Part shown: positions 35,763 through 44,924 of the stretch, in pieces
Position numbering within the stretch: the first letter of the stretch is position 1
How the letters are laid out: every line of letters starts with the position of its first letter
DNA from: JABDIY01 sp963803875
Lineage (GTDB): Bacteria; Actinomycetota; Acidimicrobiia; Acidimicrobiales; SZUA-35
Reading direction: 5' to 3'
DNA length: 64,000 nucleotides
Assembly: GCA_963803875.1 (NCBI GenBank)
Contig: CAWDOA010000007.1
Span: 54,817-118,816 of the forward strand
Position numbers and translations under genes: made by a program
The notes under the pieces: model-generated
The model's database searches: none
Seen by the model: only the letters and a program-made list of their open reading frames with translations
What the model was told of the DNA's origin: nothing

Positions 35763-36926
35763 ATGAACACACAGAATTATGTGGCGGTCATCAAAGTCGT
35801 CGGCATCGGCGGCGGTGGTTGTAACGCCGTCAACCGGATGATCGACGCTGGAATGCGCGGCGTTGAGTTCATCTCGGTGAACACCGATGCCCAGTCTCTG
35901 CTCATGAACGATGCCGAGACCAAGATCCACATCGGCCGTGAACTCACTCGCGGGCTTGGCGCCGGCTCCGATCCTGCCATCGGACAGCAGGCCGCCGAGG
36001 AACACCGCGAAGAGATCTCTGCCGCCCTGGACGGCGGCGACATGGTCTTCATCACTGTTGGTGAAGGCGGCGGAACCGGAACGGGCGCAGCTCCCGTCAT
36101 CGCCGAGATCGCCAAAAGCCAGGGTGCACTGACCATTGCCGTTGTCACGCGTCCCTTCGGCTTCGAAGGTCGGCGTCGCGCCACTCAGGCCGAAAGTGGT
36201 ATCGCTCGACTGAAGGAAAAGGTCGACACCCAAATCGTCATCCCCAACGATCGCCTGTTGTCCATTGCCGATGAGCGCACCAGCATGATCGATGCATTCA
36301 AGATGGCCGACGAGATCCTTCTGTCCGGCGTATCAGGGATCACCGATCTGATCACCACTCCGGGTTTGATCAACACTGATTTCGCTGATGTTCGGATGAT
36401 CATGTCCGACGCTGGCTCAGCACTCATGGGGATCGGGCAGGCCGCCGGCGAAGGCCGCGCCCTCAGCGCAGCTCGTTCCGCTATCGCCAGCCCGCTTCTC
36501 GAAGCCTCGATCGAGGGCGCCCGAGGCATCCTGTTGTCCATCGCCGGAAGCAGCGAACTCGGACTCTTCGAAGTGAACGAGGCCGCCGAGATCATCCACG
36601 ACGTTGCCCACCCCGAAGCCAACATCATTTTCGGAACCGTCGTCGATGAGAACATGGGTGAGGAGATCCGGGTAACAGTGATCGCTGCCGGATTCGATCG
36701 CTGGGACGGCGAACCCAGCCCCGACCGTGCCATCTCCTATGGCACTACCGGTGGCGGAGTATCGCGGGCGAGCTCGAACGCTGGCGCCGGAGGCCGTTAC
36801 GACGCGTTTCTCGACGATTCCTCCAGCGGGGCCGATCACGGGCGCACCCGTCAAGCGATCGATGTCTTCGCCAACGACGACGACGACCTCGACGATGACT
36901 TCGACGTTCCCAGCTTCCTGAAATAG
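35763..36926 (+). CDS. ftsZ: Cell division protein FtsZ
   Basis: Tubulin-like GTPase that forms the Z ring. Nucleotide loops KVVGIGGGGCNAVNRMI, the signature GGGTGTGAAPVIAE (about residue 101) and the T7 region with NTDFADVRMIM are present. The protein ends in DDDFDVPSFLK, the conserved C-terminal peptide that binds partners such as SepF. Length 387 is normal. pgeF follows after 12 bp. Confidence 0.97.
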   Translation: MNTQNYVAVIKVVGIGGGGCNAVNRMIDAGMRGVEFISVNTDAQSLLMNDAETKIHIGRELTRGLGAGSDPAIGQQAAEEHREEISAALDGGDMVFITVGEGGGTGTGAAPVIAEIAKSQGALTIAVVTRPFGFEGRRRATQAESGIARLKEKVDTQIVIPNDRLLSIADERTSMIDAFKMADEILLSGVSGITDLITTPGLINTDFADVRMIMSDAGSALMGIGQAAGEGRALSAARSAIASPLLEASIEGARGILLSIAGSSELGLFEVNEAAEIIHDVAHPEANIIFGTVVDENMGEEIRVTVIAAGFDRWDGEPSPDRAISYGTTGGGVSRASSNAGAGGRYDAFLDDSSSGADHGRTRQAIDVFANDDDDLDDDFDVPSFLK

Positions 36927-36938
36927 GCCTGGGCCAAC

Positions 36939-37637
36939 ATGGCCCGTAACGTCGCCGCACGGCTGGACCGCACCGAGGTCGTGATCCGCACCTCAGACCG
37001 GAATGACGGCTCATTGCGGGTCACGGAGTCCACCTTCGCCGACAACCTGAAGCGGTTCTCGGCCCCTGTCGCCGATGTGACGTGGTTGCGTCAAGTTCAT
37101 GGCGACACGATCACCACGGTCAGTTGTCCCGGCGAACATGCGGGTATTGAAGCTGACGGCGCCTTCACAACCGAGCTCGGCGTTTCCCTGGCCGTCACCA
37201 CTGCGGACTGCGCGCCGATCGTCATGGCGGCCTCCGACGGCAACACCCAGGCGCTCGCAGTCGTTCACGCCGGCTGGAGGGGATTGATGGCGGGGATCAT
37301 CGAGAAGGGAGCACATATGATCATCAGCGCCGTTCCCGAGGGTCGACGGTTCGCCTTCTGCGGTCCCTGCATCGGGCCCGAACACTACGAGTTCTCCGGC
37401 AACGACCTCGAGCCGATTGTTGTGCGCTACGGCGACGCTGTGAGGTCCCAGACGGCCGCAGGATCCCTCTCGCTCGATCTGTTCGCCGGGGTTGCGTGCG
37501 CGCTGGACCGCTCGGGATTCCCTACCCCAACTCGTCCGCCGAGCACGGCTGGGCCGGCCTATTTCAGTCATCGCACCGGTACTGGGGTCAGAAAGTCGGG
37601 TCGGATGTTGACGGTGGCCCAGTTGCTCCATACTTGA
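36939..37637 (+). CDS. pgeF: Peptidoglycan editing factor PgeF (YfiH, laccase-like domain)
   Basis: The copper/zinc-type active site is complete: VHGD, TADCAP and VHAGWRG give the His-Cys-His triad. The end YFSHRTGTGVRKSGRMLTVAQL matches the family C-terminus. Characterised PgeF removes stem peptides with L-Ser replacing L-Ala. It lies between ftsZ and yggS, a common actinobacterial arrangement. yggS begins 5 bp after the stop. Confidence 0.9.
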   Translation: MARNVAARLDRTEVVIRTSDRNDGSLRVTESTFADNLKRFSAPVADVTWLRQVHGDTITTVSCPGEHAGIEADGAFTTELGVSLAVTTADCAPIVMAASDGNTQALAVVHAGWRGLMAGIIEKGAHMIISAVPEGRRFAFCGPCIGPEHYEFSGNDLEPIVVRYGDAVRSQTAAGSLSLDLFAGVACALDRSGFPTPTRPPSTAGPAYFSHRTGTGVRKSGRMLTVAQLLHT

Positions 37638-37642
37638 CTGCG

Positions 37643-38286
37643 ATGGAACCGATCGCCGAGCAGCTAATCGTCCTCGAGCAGCGAATAGACGCTGCCCGCG
37701 CCCGGATCAGAATGTCGAACTCGTGGCGGTTACGAAACGCTTCAGCGCTGACGTCGCCGCTGAAGCAGTACGGGCCGGTTGTAGAAATCTGGGCGAGAAT
37801 TACGCCCAAGAGTTGGCCTCCAAAGCCGCTGATCTCGCCGGACGGGAGCTGGTACCCCGTTGGCACATGATCGGTCCGGTGCAGCGCAACAAGGTCAAGA
37901 GAATCGCTGCGATCGTGGAGCTTTGGCACAGCGTCGATCGCATCTCAGTCTTGGAGGAAATCGCCAAACGACGGCCGGGAGCATCAGTTTTGATCCAGGT
38001 CAACTTCACTGGCGAAGACACCAAGTCGGGCGTTTCTCCGTTCGAGATTGGGCCGTTGGTGGAGTCCGGTGTCGCCTGCGGCCTCGACGTCCAAGGTCTG
38101 ATGACCATGGGTTTCACCGACACCCACTTGGATCCTCGACCTGTCTTCGCGCGGTGCCGTGAAGCGGTTGATGCCCACGGGTTGCAGGTCTGTTCGATGG
38201 GAATGAGCGGCGATTTCGAGTTGGCGATCGCAGAAGGTTCGACCATGGTTCGGATCGGCTCGGCGATCTTTGGTCCGCGCCCCTGA
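37643..38286 (+). CDS. PLP homeostasis protein YggS/PROSC (one base missing near the N-terminus)
   Basis: PLP-binding alanine-racemase-like barrel. The lysine that holds PLP is in VAVTKRF, and NLGENYAQE, WHMIGPVQRNK, LIQVNFTGEDTKSG, GLMTMGF and the C-terminal MGMSGDFELAIAEGSTMVRIGSAIFG are family signatures. The ATG at 37643 starts MEPIAEQLIVLEQRID, but the rest continues in another frame from about 37700-37706 (DQNVELVAVTK), so one base appears to be missing. The corrected length is 214 residues, normal for YggS. A shorter ORF starting at 37723 would lack the N-terminal helix. Confidence 0.85.
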
Positions 38287-38392
38287 CCCGTCGTCCGCTC
38301 TGGGATTGCCCCACCGGAGGAGATCTGAGAGGCTACGGTGACGAAGGGCTCTCGCCCTGTGACCCGCTACCTCTGTTGTGAAAGGACCGTCC

Positions 38393-39187
38393 ATGGCTGT
38401 GTTTCGGAATGTCATGGCCTTTCTGGGACTCGATGACGACGACCAGATGTACGACGATGAGGCGTATTACGACGAAGAAGTCGAGCGACCTGTTCGACAG
38501 CGCAACAAGAACATCGCGCTCGATGATCGCCTCCCTGATCATCAGACTTCGTTTGGATTCAGCGCAGACAGTGAGATGAACGAGATGGGCGGTGTGGGGG
38601 CGGTCCGCCCGCTGCGCCCGGTGTCGAGCGAGGCCGCAGCGGTACCCGAGGCTCTCACCGGAATGTCCGAGGGAACCGGGAAGGATCGTCGGGCAGCGGG
38701 GTATCCCGTAGTTGATGCATTCGAGTCCGCCCGCCCAGCCGAACCCCATGCCAACGAGGCCGTCGCAGCTCGCGCACAGGCCGCACCGAACCCCTCCCCG
38801 TCGGGTGATGTCGCCGCGGCATCGGGCGTAGCCGCAACGGTGGGCGCGATCGATGGAGCCGCGAGACCGAGTCCCACCCCACCCATTGAGGAGCCTCAGA
38901 CCAACGTGGTAACGCATGCCAAACCCCGTTTGCACATTCCGTCCTCATTCGAAGACGCCAGCCGGATCGCCGACGACTTCGGTTCCGGCGCACCGGTGGT
39001 CATGAATCTCACCAATGTCGACAAGCCCGTGGCCCGTCGTCTCGTCGACTTCGCAAGCGGTGTTTGCTACGTGCTCGCCGGCGGCATGGAACGAGTGGCG
39101 CCAAACGTGTACCTCCTCACACCTGCGGGGGTTGACGTGAGCGCCGACGATCGACGGCGCATGCAGGAGCGAGGCTTTGAACGCTGA
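38393..39187 (+). CDS. sepF: Cell division protein SepF with a long acidic/Pro-Ala linker
   Basis: SepF links FtsZ to the membrane in actinobacteria. The N-terminal amphipathic helix AVFRNVMAFLGL is the membrane anchor, followed by an acidic stretch (DDDDQMYDDEAYYDEEVE). The C-terminal domain (about residues 175-264) has PSSFEDASRIADDF, VVMNLTNVDKPVARRLVDFASG and LTPAGVDVS. The linker of about 140 residues is unusually long. AAGGA precedes the ATG at suitable spacing. The stop overlaps yggT (TGATG). Confidence 0.93.
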   Translation: MAVFRNVMAFLGLDDDDQMYDDEAYYDEEVERPVRQRNKNIALDDRLPDHQTSFGFSADSEMNEMGGVGAVRPLRPVSSEAAAVPEALTGMSEGTGKDRRAAGYPVVDAFESARPAEPHANEAVAARAQAAPNPSPSGDVAAASGVAATVGAIDGAARPSPTPPIEEPQTNVVTHAKPRLHIPSSFEDASRIADDFGSGAPVVMNLTNVDKPVARRLVDFASGVCYVLAGGMERVAPNVYLLTPAGVDVSADDRRRMQERGFER

Positions 39188-39447
39188 TGGTCAGCTCCAT
39201 TCTGTGCACCGTCATTCTGCTGTTTTCGCTGGCGTTCTACGTGCGAATAGCGTTGTCGTTCTTCCCGGCTCGCTCTGGTGGGATCATGATGCATGTGCGC
39301 GAGCTCGCCTTCAGCGTCACAGAACCGGTGATGATGCCATTGCGGCGAGCCGTGCCGCCGATGCCGGGAGCCGCCGGGGGTATCGGAGCCGACTTCATTG
39401 TGGTCTTCCTCGCGCTCATCGTGCTGCAGGCAGTCTTCTGTCGCTGA
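39187..39447 (+). CDS. YggT family membrane protein
   Basis: An 86-residue protein with two helices (LCTVILLFSLAFYVRIALSF and DFIVVFLALIVLQAVF) and the family motif VTEPVMMPLRRAVPP. The family is linked to division or osmotic functions but not well defined. Its place between sepF and divIVA is the standard Gram-positive arrangement. Confidence 0.9.
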   Translation: MVSSILCTVILLFSLAFYVRIALSFFPARSGGIMMHVRELAFSVTEPVMMPLRRAVPPMPGAAGGIGADFIVVFLALIVLQAVFCR

Positions 39448-39497
39448 ATCCGCGTCTCTTGCCAGACCGACCGCTTCGACACCACTAGGCTGAGGCC

Positions 39498-41600
39498 ATG
39501 AGTGTTGGTAGCGACAAACTGCGACTTCTGCGCCAGATTCCGACTGTCAAGTTCGAAGAAGAAATGCGCGGCTACAGCAAGTCTCAGGTCGACCGTGTTC
39601 TTGACACGTTGGCGCCGTTGGCCGAGGAAATCGAGACCCTCCAACAGCAGCTCCTCGATGCAAATGAACGGGCAGACGAGGCATCCCATCGGGCCAACGC
39701 CATCGCCGGCCAAACGATGGTTTCCGACCCGACCGTACAGACCCAAGCTCCGGATGACGATTTCGATCAGACGCTCCGCAATACCCTCCTTCTGGCGCAA
39801 CGGACCGCCGATCAGACCATTCGCGATGCCGAGCACAAGGCCGAAGAGGCACGTCGCAATTCCACGGCGCAAGCCGATTCGATCATGGCCGGAGCACGAG
39901 CCGAGGCCAAGGAACTCAAGGGCGAAGCCCATGCTCAGCGAGAGCAGATGTTGGCCGATGCGGAGAGCGAGCGGGCCCAGTTGCTCGCTGATGCGCTCGA
40001 ACATGCCGAAACCCGCAAAGCGGCTATCGAGGAAGAGCTGCTCTCCGAACAGGGAATTCGCCGGAACGACTTGCTGGCGGAGATTTCCCAACTCGAACGG
40101 AGTCGTGACGACCTCAGTGCCGACGTGCATCGGTTTGAGCAGTTCCTGGAAGGACGCCGAGATCACGTACGCAGTGCTCTGGCCGAACTCAATGCCGTCT
40201 TGGACGATCCTGAACTCCTGGCCGAGACCGAGGTACCCGAGCCGGCCGAGATCGGACTCCTGGATCCCGAAGAGCTCACCGCATTGTCGATCGACAGCTA
40301 TTCGATCGGCACGCTCAGCACAGAAGTGGATGCTGCTCAACAGCAGGCCGCCGACTTTGCTTTCACCGAACTCGAGCCAGAGCCAGAGCCAGAGCCAGAG
40401 CTACAGCCCGAGCCCGAGCCCGAATCCGGTGCGAGCGTCGACCAGCTCGAACTCGGCGGTGATCACTCTGAGGCAGAAGAGTTCCTTTTCGGTGAGACCG
40501 GCGAAGGTGACGACCTGACAGCGCAGAGTCCCCACGAAGGAGCCATCCCCGACTACTCCTCCTCAACGGACTATCCAGAGTATGCAGAGACCAGTCTGGC
40601 CGACGACCATGTCGCCGCCACCGAGGGCGATGACTATTCGGAGGCCCCGGCCTACGAGCCCGAGACTCCGTTCGCCGCAGCAGAATCGGGATCTGCCGCA
40701 ACCTGGCCCGAAGACTGGCAGCCATTCGCTGGTGAGTCTGAGCAGCCGCCGCCGGCTACCGGTGAGCCCTTTGAGGAGAATCCTTTTGAAACCGGCGGTT
40801 ATGGCGATTCCGAATCCGGTGCTGGGATCGCGGCATCGGTAACTCCGGACTCGGTCTTCTCGTCGATCCCCGAAACCTCTGACCCATCCGCCTACGCCGA
40901 CTTGCCCATGGCTGTCGAACAACCAGTGTCTGATCCCGACGGTCTGGGGATCGACGTCGAGTCGCCTTTCGCCGATGAACCACCGGTTGAAGCCAGCCAA
41001 GTAGGGCTTGGAGGCCTGGCTGAACAAGCCCGAAATCGGCTGGCCAGTCGTGTTTCGCGACTGAGAGATACTGCCGTACCGGAGCCGATCGGAGAGGAGG
41101 ACCCCCAGTTCGCGTCGACCCAGCCGCCGTCCTTCGAGGCTGCACCGTCCTCCGAGGCTGCACCGTCCTTCGAGGCCGCACCGTCGTTCGAGGAACCAGC
41201 ATCGCAGTTCCAGGAGTCCGAACCAGAACCCCCATCGTTCGAAGCGCCGCCCCCGTATCCGCCCGAACCGATGGCTGAAGCGGCGCCAACCTTCACATCG
41301 GAGTCCGATCACGGCCTTCCCCCGCCACCTCAGCCTGGTGACTACATAGCCGACTCGACACCAGCCTTTCCGTCGGACCCGGTCGACGGCTCAGAGTGGT
41401 CGGCTCCCGATCCCGACCGACCGCTTCATCCTGATGCTCGTATCGAAGATCTGCCCCCGGATGATCCTTTTCTGGACGAGTTGCGGCAGATGACCGATGG
41501 TGAGCAACCCGGCTCTGACGACGAAACGCTCAACCGATTCTTGAGTGAAGAAAACGAAAAGGAAAGCGGCGGCGGCTGGTTCGGTCGACGCAACAAATAG
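39498..41600 (+). CDS. divIVA: DivIVA/Wag31-like polar growth protein with a very long acidic C-terminal half
   Basis: The N-terminus carries the DivIVA-type module (FEEEMRGYSKSQVDRVLDTLAPLAEEI), followed by coiled coil to about residue 245. DivIVA assembles at curved membranes at poles and septa. The product is 700 residues, more than twice the typical length. The second half is acidic and low in complexity: Glu-Pro dipeptides at about 292-311, many Asp/Glu clusters, and FEAAPS-type repeats at about 545-570, ending in a short basic tip (GWFGRRNK). It may bind the basic tails seen on FtsL, FtsW and FtsQ (hypothesis). Confidence 0.85.
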   Translation: MSVGSDKLRLLRQIPTVKFEEEMRGYSKSQVDRVLDTLAPLAEEIETLQQQLLDANERADEASHRANAIAGQTMVSDPTVQTQAPDDDFDQTLRNTLLLAQRTADQTIRDAEHKAEEARRNSTAQADSIMAGARAEAKELKGEAHAQREQMLADAESERAQLLADALEHAETRKAAIEEELLSEQGIRRNDLLAEISQLERSRDDLSADVHRFEQFLEGRRDHVRSALAELNAVLDDPELLAETEVPEPAEIGLLDPEELTALSIDSYSIGTLSTEVDAAQQQAADFAFTELEPEPEPEPELQPEPEPESGASVDQLELGGDHSEAEEFLFGETGEGDDLTAQSPHEGAIPDYSSSTDYPEYAETSLADDHVAATEGDDYSEAPAYEPETPFAAAESGSAATWPEDWQPFAGESEQPPPATGEPFEENPFETGGYGDSESGAGIAASVTPDSVFSSIPETSDPSAYADLPMAVEQPVSDPDGLGIDVESPFADEPPVEASQVGLGGLAEQARNRLASRVSRLRDTAVPEPIGEEDPQFASTQPPSFEAAPSSEAAPSFEAAPSFEEPASQFQESEPEPPSFEAPPPYPPEPMAEAAPTFTSESDHGLPPPPQPGDYIADSTPAFPSDPVDGSEWSAPDPDRPLHPDARIEDLPPDDPFLDELRQMTDGEQPGSDDETLNRFLSEENEKESGGGWFGRRNK

Positions 41601-41605
41601 CTGGC

Positions 41606-44600
41606 TCAGCCAGATGTGTCGAAGCCGATGCTGATCTCGCCACCTTCGATGGTGGCGGTTGTTTGGTAGTCGCGGTCACCCGGATCGCTGCCGATGAGGG
41701 ACTCGGTCGCCAGCACCTGTTCTCCGATCCAGCCAATGTTCTCGCTGATGGCGGCGATCAGCTGAGGGTCACCGACGATCGACAGTGCGATCCTGTCGGT
41801 AACGTCCAACCCCGCCTCCTTGCGGTGGTTCTGAACAATCCGAACCAGATCGCGAGCGGTTCCTTCTGCCAAGAGCTCCGACGTCAAGGTTGTGTCGAGA
41901 GCGACGATGGCGTTATTGCCGGGCAGTGGGGCAGCAACAACGCCCTCGGCCGGTGCCAGTGAAAGATCGAATTCGTTTTGGGCCAGTTCCACTCCCGCGA
42001 CGGTGACGGTTCCGTCGTTGTTTTCTGTCCACTCTCCAGCCTTGGCGGCCTGAATGACCGCCTGTACGTTCCTGCCGATGCGGGGTCCGAGCAACCGTGC
42101 GTTGGGGACCATTCTGAAGACTCCGAATCGGTCGACTTCGGAGGAGAACTCCACCTGCTTCACGTTGATTTCGTCGGCAAGAAGGTCAGCAAATGGGGCC
42201 ATTGATGTCTGCTGAACTCCGGCCACAGTGACACTTTGTAGTGGCTGTCGAACACGGATGCCCAGATCCTCACGCAGGGAGAGAGCGGCGCTGGCTGCGG
42301 CCCGGACTGCATCCATCCCGGCCACGAGTTCGGGGTCGGGTCGAAGATCCTCAGCCCTGGGCCATGCCTGCTGGTGCACTGATTGGTCCTCGGAGGTGAG
42401 TCCGGTGAAGATCTCCTCTGTGAGCATCGGAAGCAGTGGCGCCACCACCTTCATAACGGTGAGCAACACCGTGTAGAGGGTGTCGAGTGCGTCGGTGTCG
42501 AGTTCGGCGTCGGCCTTGGTGTTCCAGAAGCGTTCCCGCGAACGGCGGATGTACCAATTGGTGAGGGCGTCGAGATAGGAGGTGACTCTGGCGCAAGCTC
42601 CGGCGAGGTCATAGGCGTTGAAGGCTGCGGAGACCTCGGCGACGAGTTCAGACGTCTTGGCCAGCACGTATCGGTCGAGAACGTGGTCGCTGTCGGTACG
42701 AACCCGGGCTTCATACGATGATGCGTTGGCGTACAACGTGAAGAAGCTGTAGACATTCCAGAGCGGGTTGAGCACCTGCCGGACGACCTCTCGGACACCG
42801 GAATCGTCGGACTCGATCCGGGTGTCGAGGCCGCGCAGAATTGGCGAACTCACCAGATACCACCGCATCGGGTCGGAGCCGACGGTGTTGAAGATGTCGA
42901 CCGGATCGGGATAGTTGCGCAACTTCTTTGACAGTTTGCGCCCTTCCGCATCGAGCACAACGCCATGACAGATCACGTTCTTGAACGCGGGGCGATCGAA
43001 GAGAGCAACGCTCAGTACGTGCATGGTGTAGAACCAACCGCGGGTTTGAGCCACGTACTCCACGATGAAGTCGGCCGGGATTGATTGTTCGAATCGTTCG
43101 AAGTTCTCGAACGGGTAGTGGAGCTGTGCGTAGGGCATGGATCCCGATTCGAACCAGCAGTCGAGAACCTCGGGTACTCGGCGCATCATCGATGAGCCTG
43201 AGGGGTCGTCTGGATTCGGACGGACGAGATCGTCGATGTACGGACGGTGTAGGTCGGTGGGCCGGATTCCGAAGTCGGCCTCGATCTCATCGAGCGATCC
43301 GTATACATCGGTTCGGGGGTAGGCGGGATCGTCCGAGACCCAGACCGGGATCGGAGCGCCCCAGAACCGGTTTCGGCTGATGCTCCAATCTCGGGCTCCT
43401 TCGAGCCATTTGCCAAACTGACCGTCCCGGATGTGGTCCGGGATCCAGTTGATTTCCTGGTTGGCTGCGAGAAGGCGTTGGTTGAGGTCGCTGACCCGCA
43501 CATACCAGCTCGGAACGGCCCGGTAGATCACCGGGGTGTCGGTTCGCCAGCAATGTGGATAGTTGTGGTCATAGGTCTCGTGACGGAACACGCGACCCTG
43601 CTCTTTCAGCGTCGCGATCACCTTCGGATTGGCGTCGAACACGTTCACGCCAGCGAAGTCGATCACCTCAGAAGTGAATTGGCCGGCATCGTCGACCGGA
43701 ACAACCAACGGTATTCCGACCTCGGTACAGACCCTCTGGTCGTCTTCTCCGAATCCAGGGGCCAGATGCACTACGCCTGTGCCTTCGCCGAGTTCTACGA
43801 AGTCGGCACCGAGGACAACGAAGCTGTTGGGGTTGTTCTCGAAGTACTCGAACAGGGGCCGATAGGTGCGGCCGGTGAGTTGGGATCCGGATAGTCGAGA
43901 AACGATCTTGGGTTCGTCCCCCAGTTCGCGGCCGTAACGATCGAGCGATCCTTCGGCCAGCACGAGATTCTGGCCTTCGTGCTCGACGACGACATAGTCG
44001 AGGTGCGGCCCAACGGCCAGGGCCAGGTTGCTGGGCAGAGTCCACGGAGTTGTGGTCCACGCCAACATCCGAAGTTCCCCGGGATCACCGTCGCGGGGTT
44101 CGAGAGTGAATTCGATCGTGACCGCTGGATCCTGGCGAGGGCGGGTGGCGTCGTCGAGGCGAATTTCGAAATTGCTCAGGGGCGTCTGGGCGCCCCATGA
44201 GTACGGCATTACTCGATCCGCTTGATACAGCAGACCTTTGTTCCACAGTTGCTTGAAGGCCCACAGGACCGACTCCATGTAGTCGCGGTCCATGGTCTTG
44301 TAGTCGTTCTGGAAGTCGACCCATCGAGCCTGTCGGGTGACGTAGTCTTCCCATTCGTTGGTGTACCGCAGCACCGAGGACCGACATGCGTCGTTGAATT
44401 TGTCGATGCCGAAATCGAGGATGGCCTTGCGGCCCGAGATTCCCGTCTCCTTTTCGGTTTGCATTTCTGCTGGCAAACCATGGCAATCCCAACCAAAGCG
44501 ACGCTCCACCCGTGCGCCGTTCATTGTTTGAAACCTGGGGATGATGTCCTTCACATAACCGGTGAGAAGGTGGCCGTAGTGGGGGAGACCGTTGGCGAAC

Positions 44601-44773
44601 GGTGGTCCGTCGTTGAACACGAAGGTGCTGGTCGGTTCCGAGCCTGCCGGTCTGGCAACTGTTGACTCGAAGGTTTTGTTCGCCTTCCAACGCTGCAGAA
44701 TCCGCTCTTCAATCGCCGGAATGTCGGCTTTGGAAGAGACGGTTGGGTAGCGAGCAGCGGTGTTCGCAGGCAT
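41606..44773 (-). CDS. ileS: Isoleucyl-tRNA synthetase
   Basis: Class I synthetase of 1055 residues. The HIGH-type motif is GLPHYGHLL (about residue 61), the editing and core regions include GWDCHGLPAE, and the KMSKS-type motif is GRKLSKKLRN (about 612). MPYSWGAQTPLSNFEI and GWDCHGLP are typical of the IleS2 (eukaryote-like) clade common in actinobacteria. The ATG at 44773 starts the natural N-terminus (MPANTAARYPT); a longer frame would run past the promoter region. It converges on divIVA with a 5-bp gap. Confidence 0.95.
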   Translation of the reverse strand: MPANTAARYPTVSSKADIPAIEERILQRWKANKTFESTVARPAGSEPTSTFVFNDGPPFANGLPHYGHLLTGYVKDIIPRFQTMNGARVERRFGWDCHGLPAEMQTEKETGISGRKAILDFGIDKFNDACRSSVLRYTNEWEDYVTRQARWVDFQNDYKTMDRDYMESVLWAFKQLWNKGLLYQADRVMPYSWGAQTPLSNFEIRLDDATRPRQDPAVTIEFTLEPRDGDPGELRMLAWTTTPWTLPSNLALAVGPHLDYVVVEHEGQNLVLAEGSLDRYGRELGDEPKIVSRLSGSQLTGRTYRPLFEYFENNPNSFVVLGADFVELGEGTGVVHLAPGFGEDDQRVCTEVGIPLVVPVDDAGQFTSEVIDFAGVNVFDANPKVIATLKEQGRVFRHETYDHNYPHCWRTDTPVIYRAVPSWYVRVSDLNQRLLAANQEINWIPDHIRDGQFGKWLEGARDWSISRNRFWGAPIPVWVSDDPAYPRTDVYGSLDEIEADFGIRPTDLHRPYIDDLVRPNPDDPSGSSMMRRVPEVLDCWFESGSMPYAQLHYPFENFERFEQSIPADFIVEYVAQTRGWFYTMHVLSVALFDRPAFKNVICHGVVLDAEGRKLSKKLRNYPDPVDIFNTVGSDPMRWYLVSSPILRGLDTRIESDDSGVREVVRQVLNPLWNVYSFFTLYANASSYEARVRTDSDHVLDRYVLAKTSELVAEVSAAFNAYDLAGACARVTSYLDALTNWYIRRSRERFWNTKADAELDTDALDTLYTVLLTVMKVVAPLLPMLTEEIFTGLTSEDQSVHQQAWPRAEDLRPDPELVAGMDAVRAAASAALSLREDLGIRVRQPLQSVTVAGVQQTSMAPFADLLADEINVKQVEFSSEVDRFGVFRMVPNARLLGPRIGRNVQAVIQAAKAGEWTENNDGTVTVAGVELAQNEFDLSLAPAEGVVAAPLPGNNAIVALDTTLTSELLAEGTARDLVRIVQNHRKEAGLDVTDRIALSIVGDPQLIAAISENIGWIGEQVLATESLIGSDPGDRDYQTTATIEGGEISIGFDTSG

Positions 44774-44924
44774 CTGAGAGAGGCTAACCGGCTCGCGGCA
44801 ACAGATTGTGGGACCGAAACTGTGAAGTTGGACCTCGATTTCGACTAAGATACGCCGACTCTTAGGAAGAACTCGGAGGAAATGGCCGGGTTGAAGCTCT
44901 ACGAAAGCGATCCGAGGCTCACCG

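Noticed and set aside
44774..44924. T-box riboswitch upstream of ileS
   Set aside because: A TGGGACC string occurs, but on the plus strand, away from ileS, which is transcribed on the minus strand; no T-box anti-terminator or specifier stem is visible.
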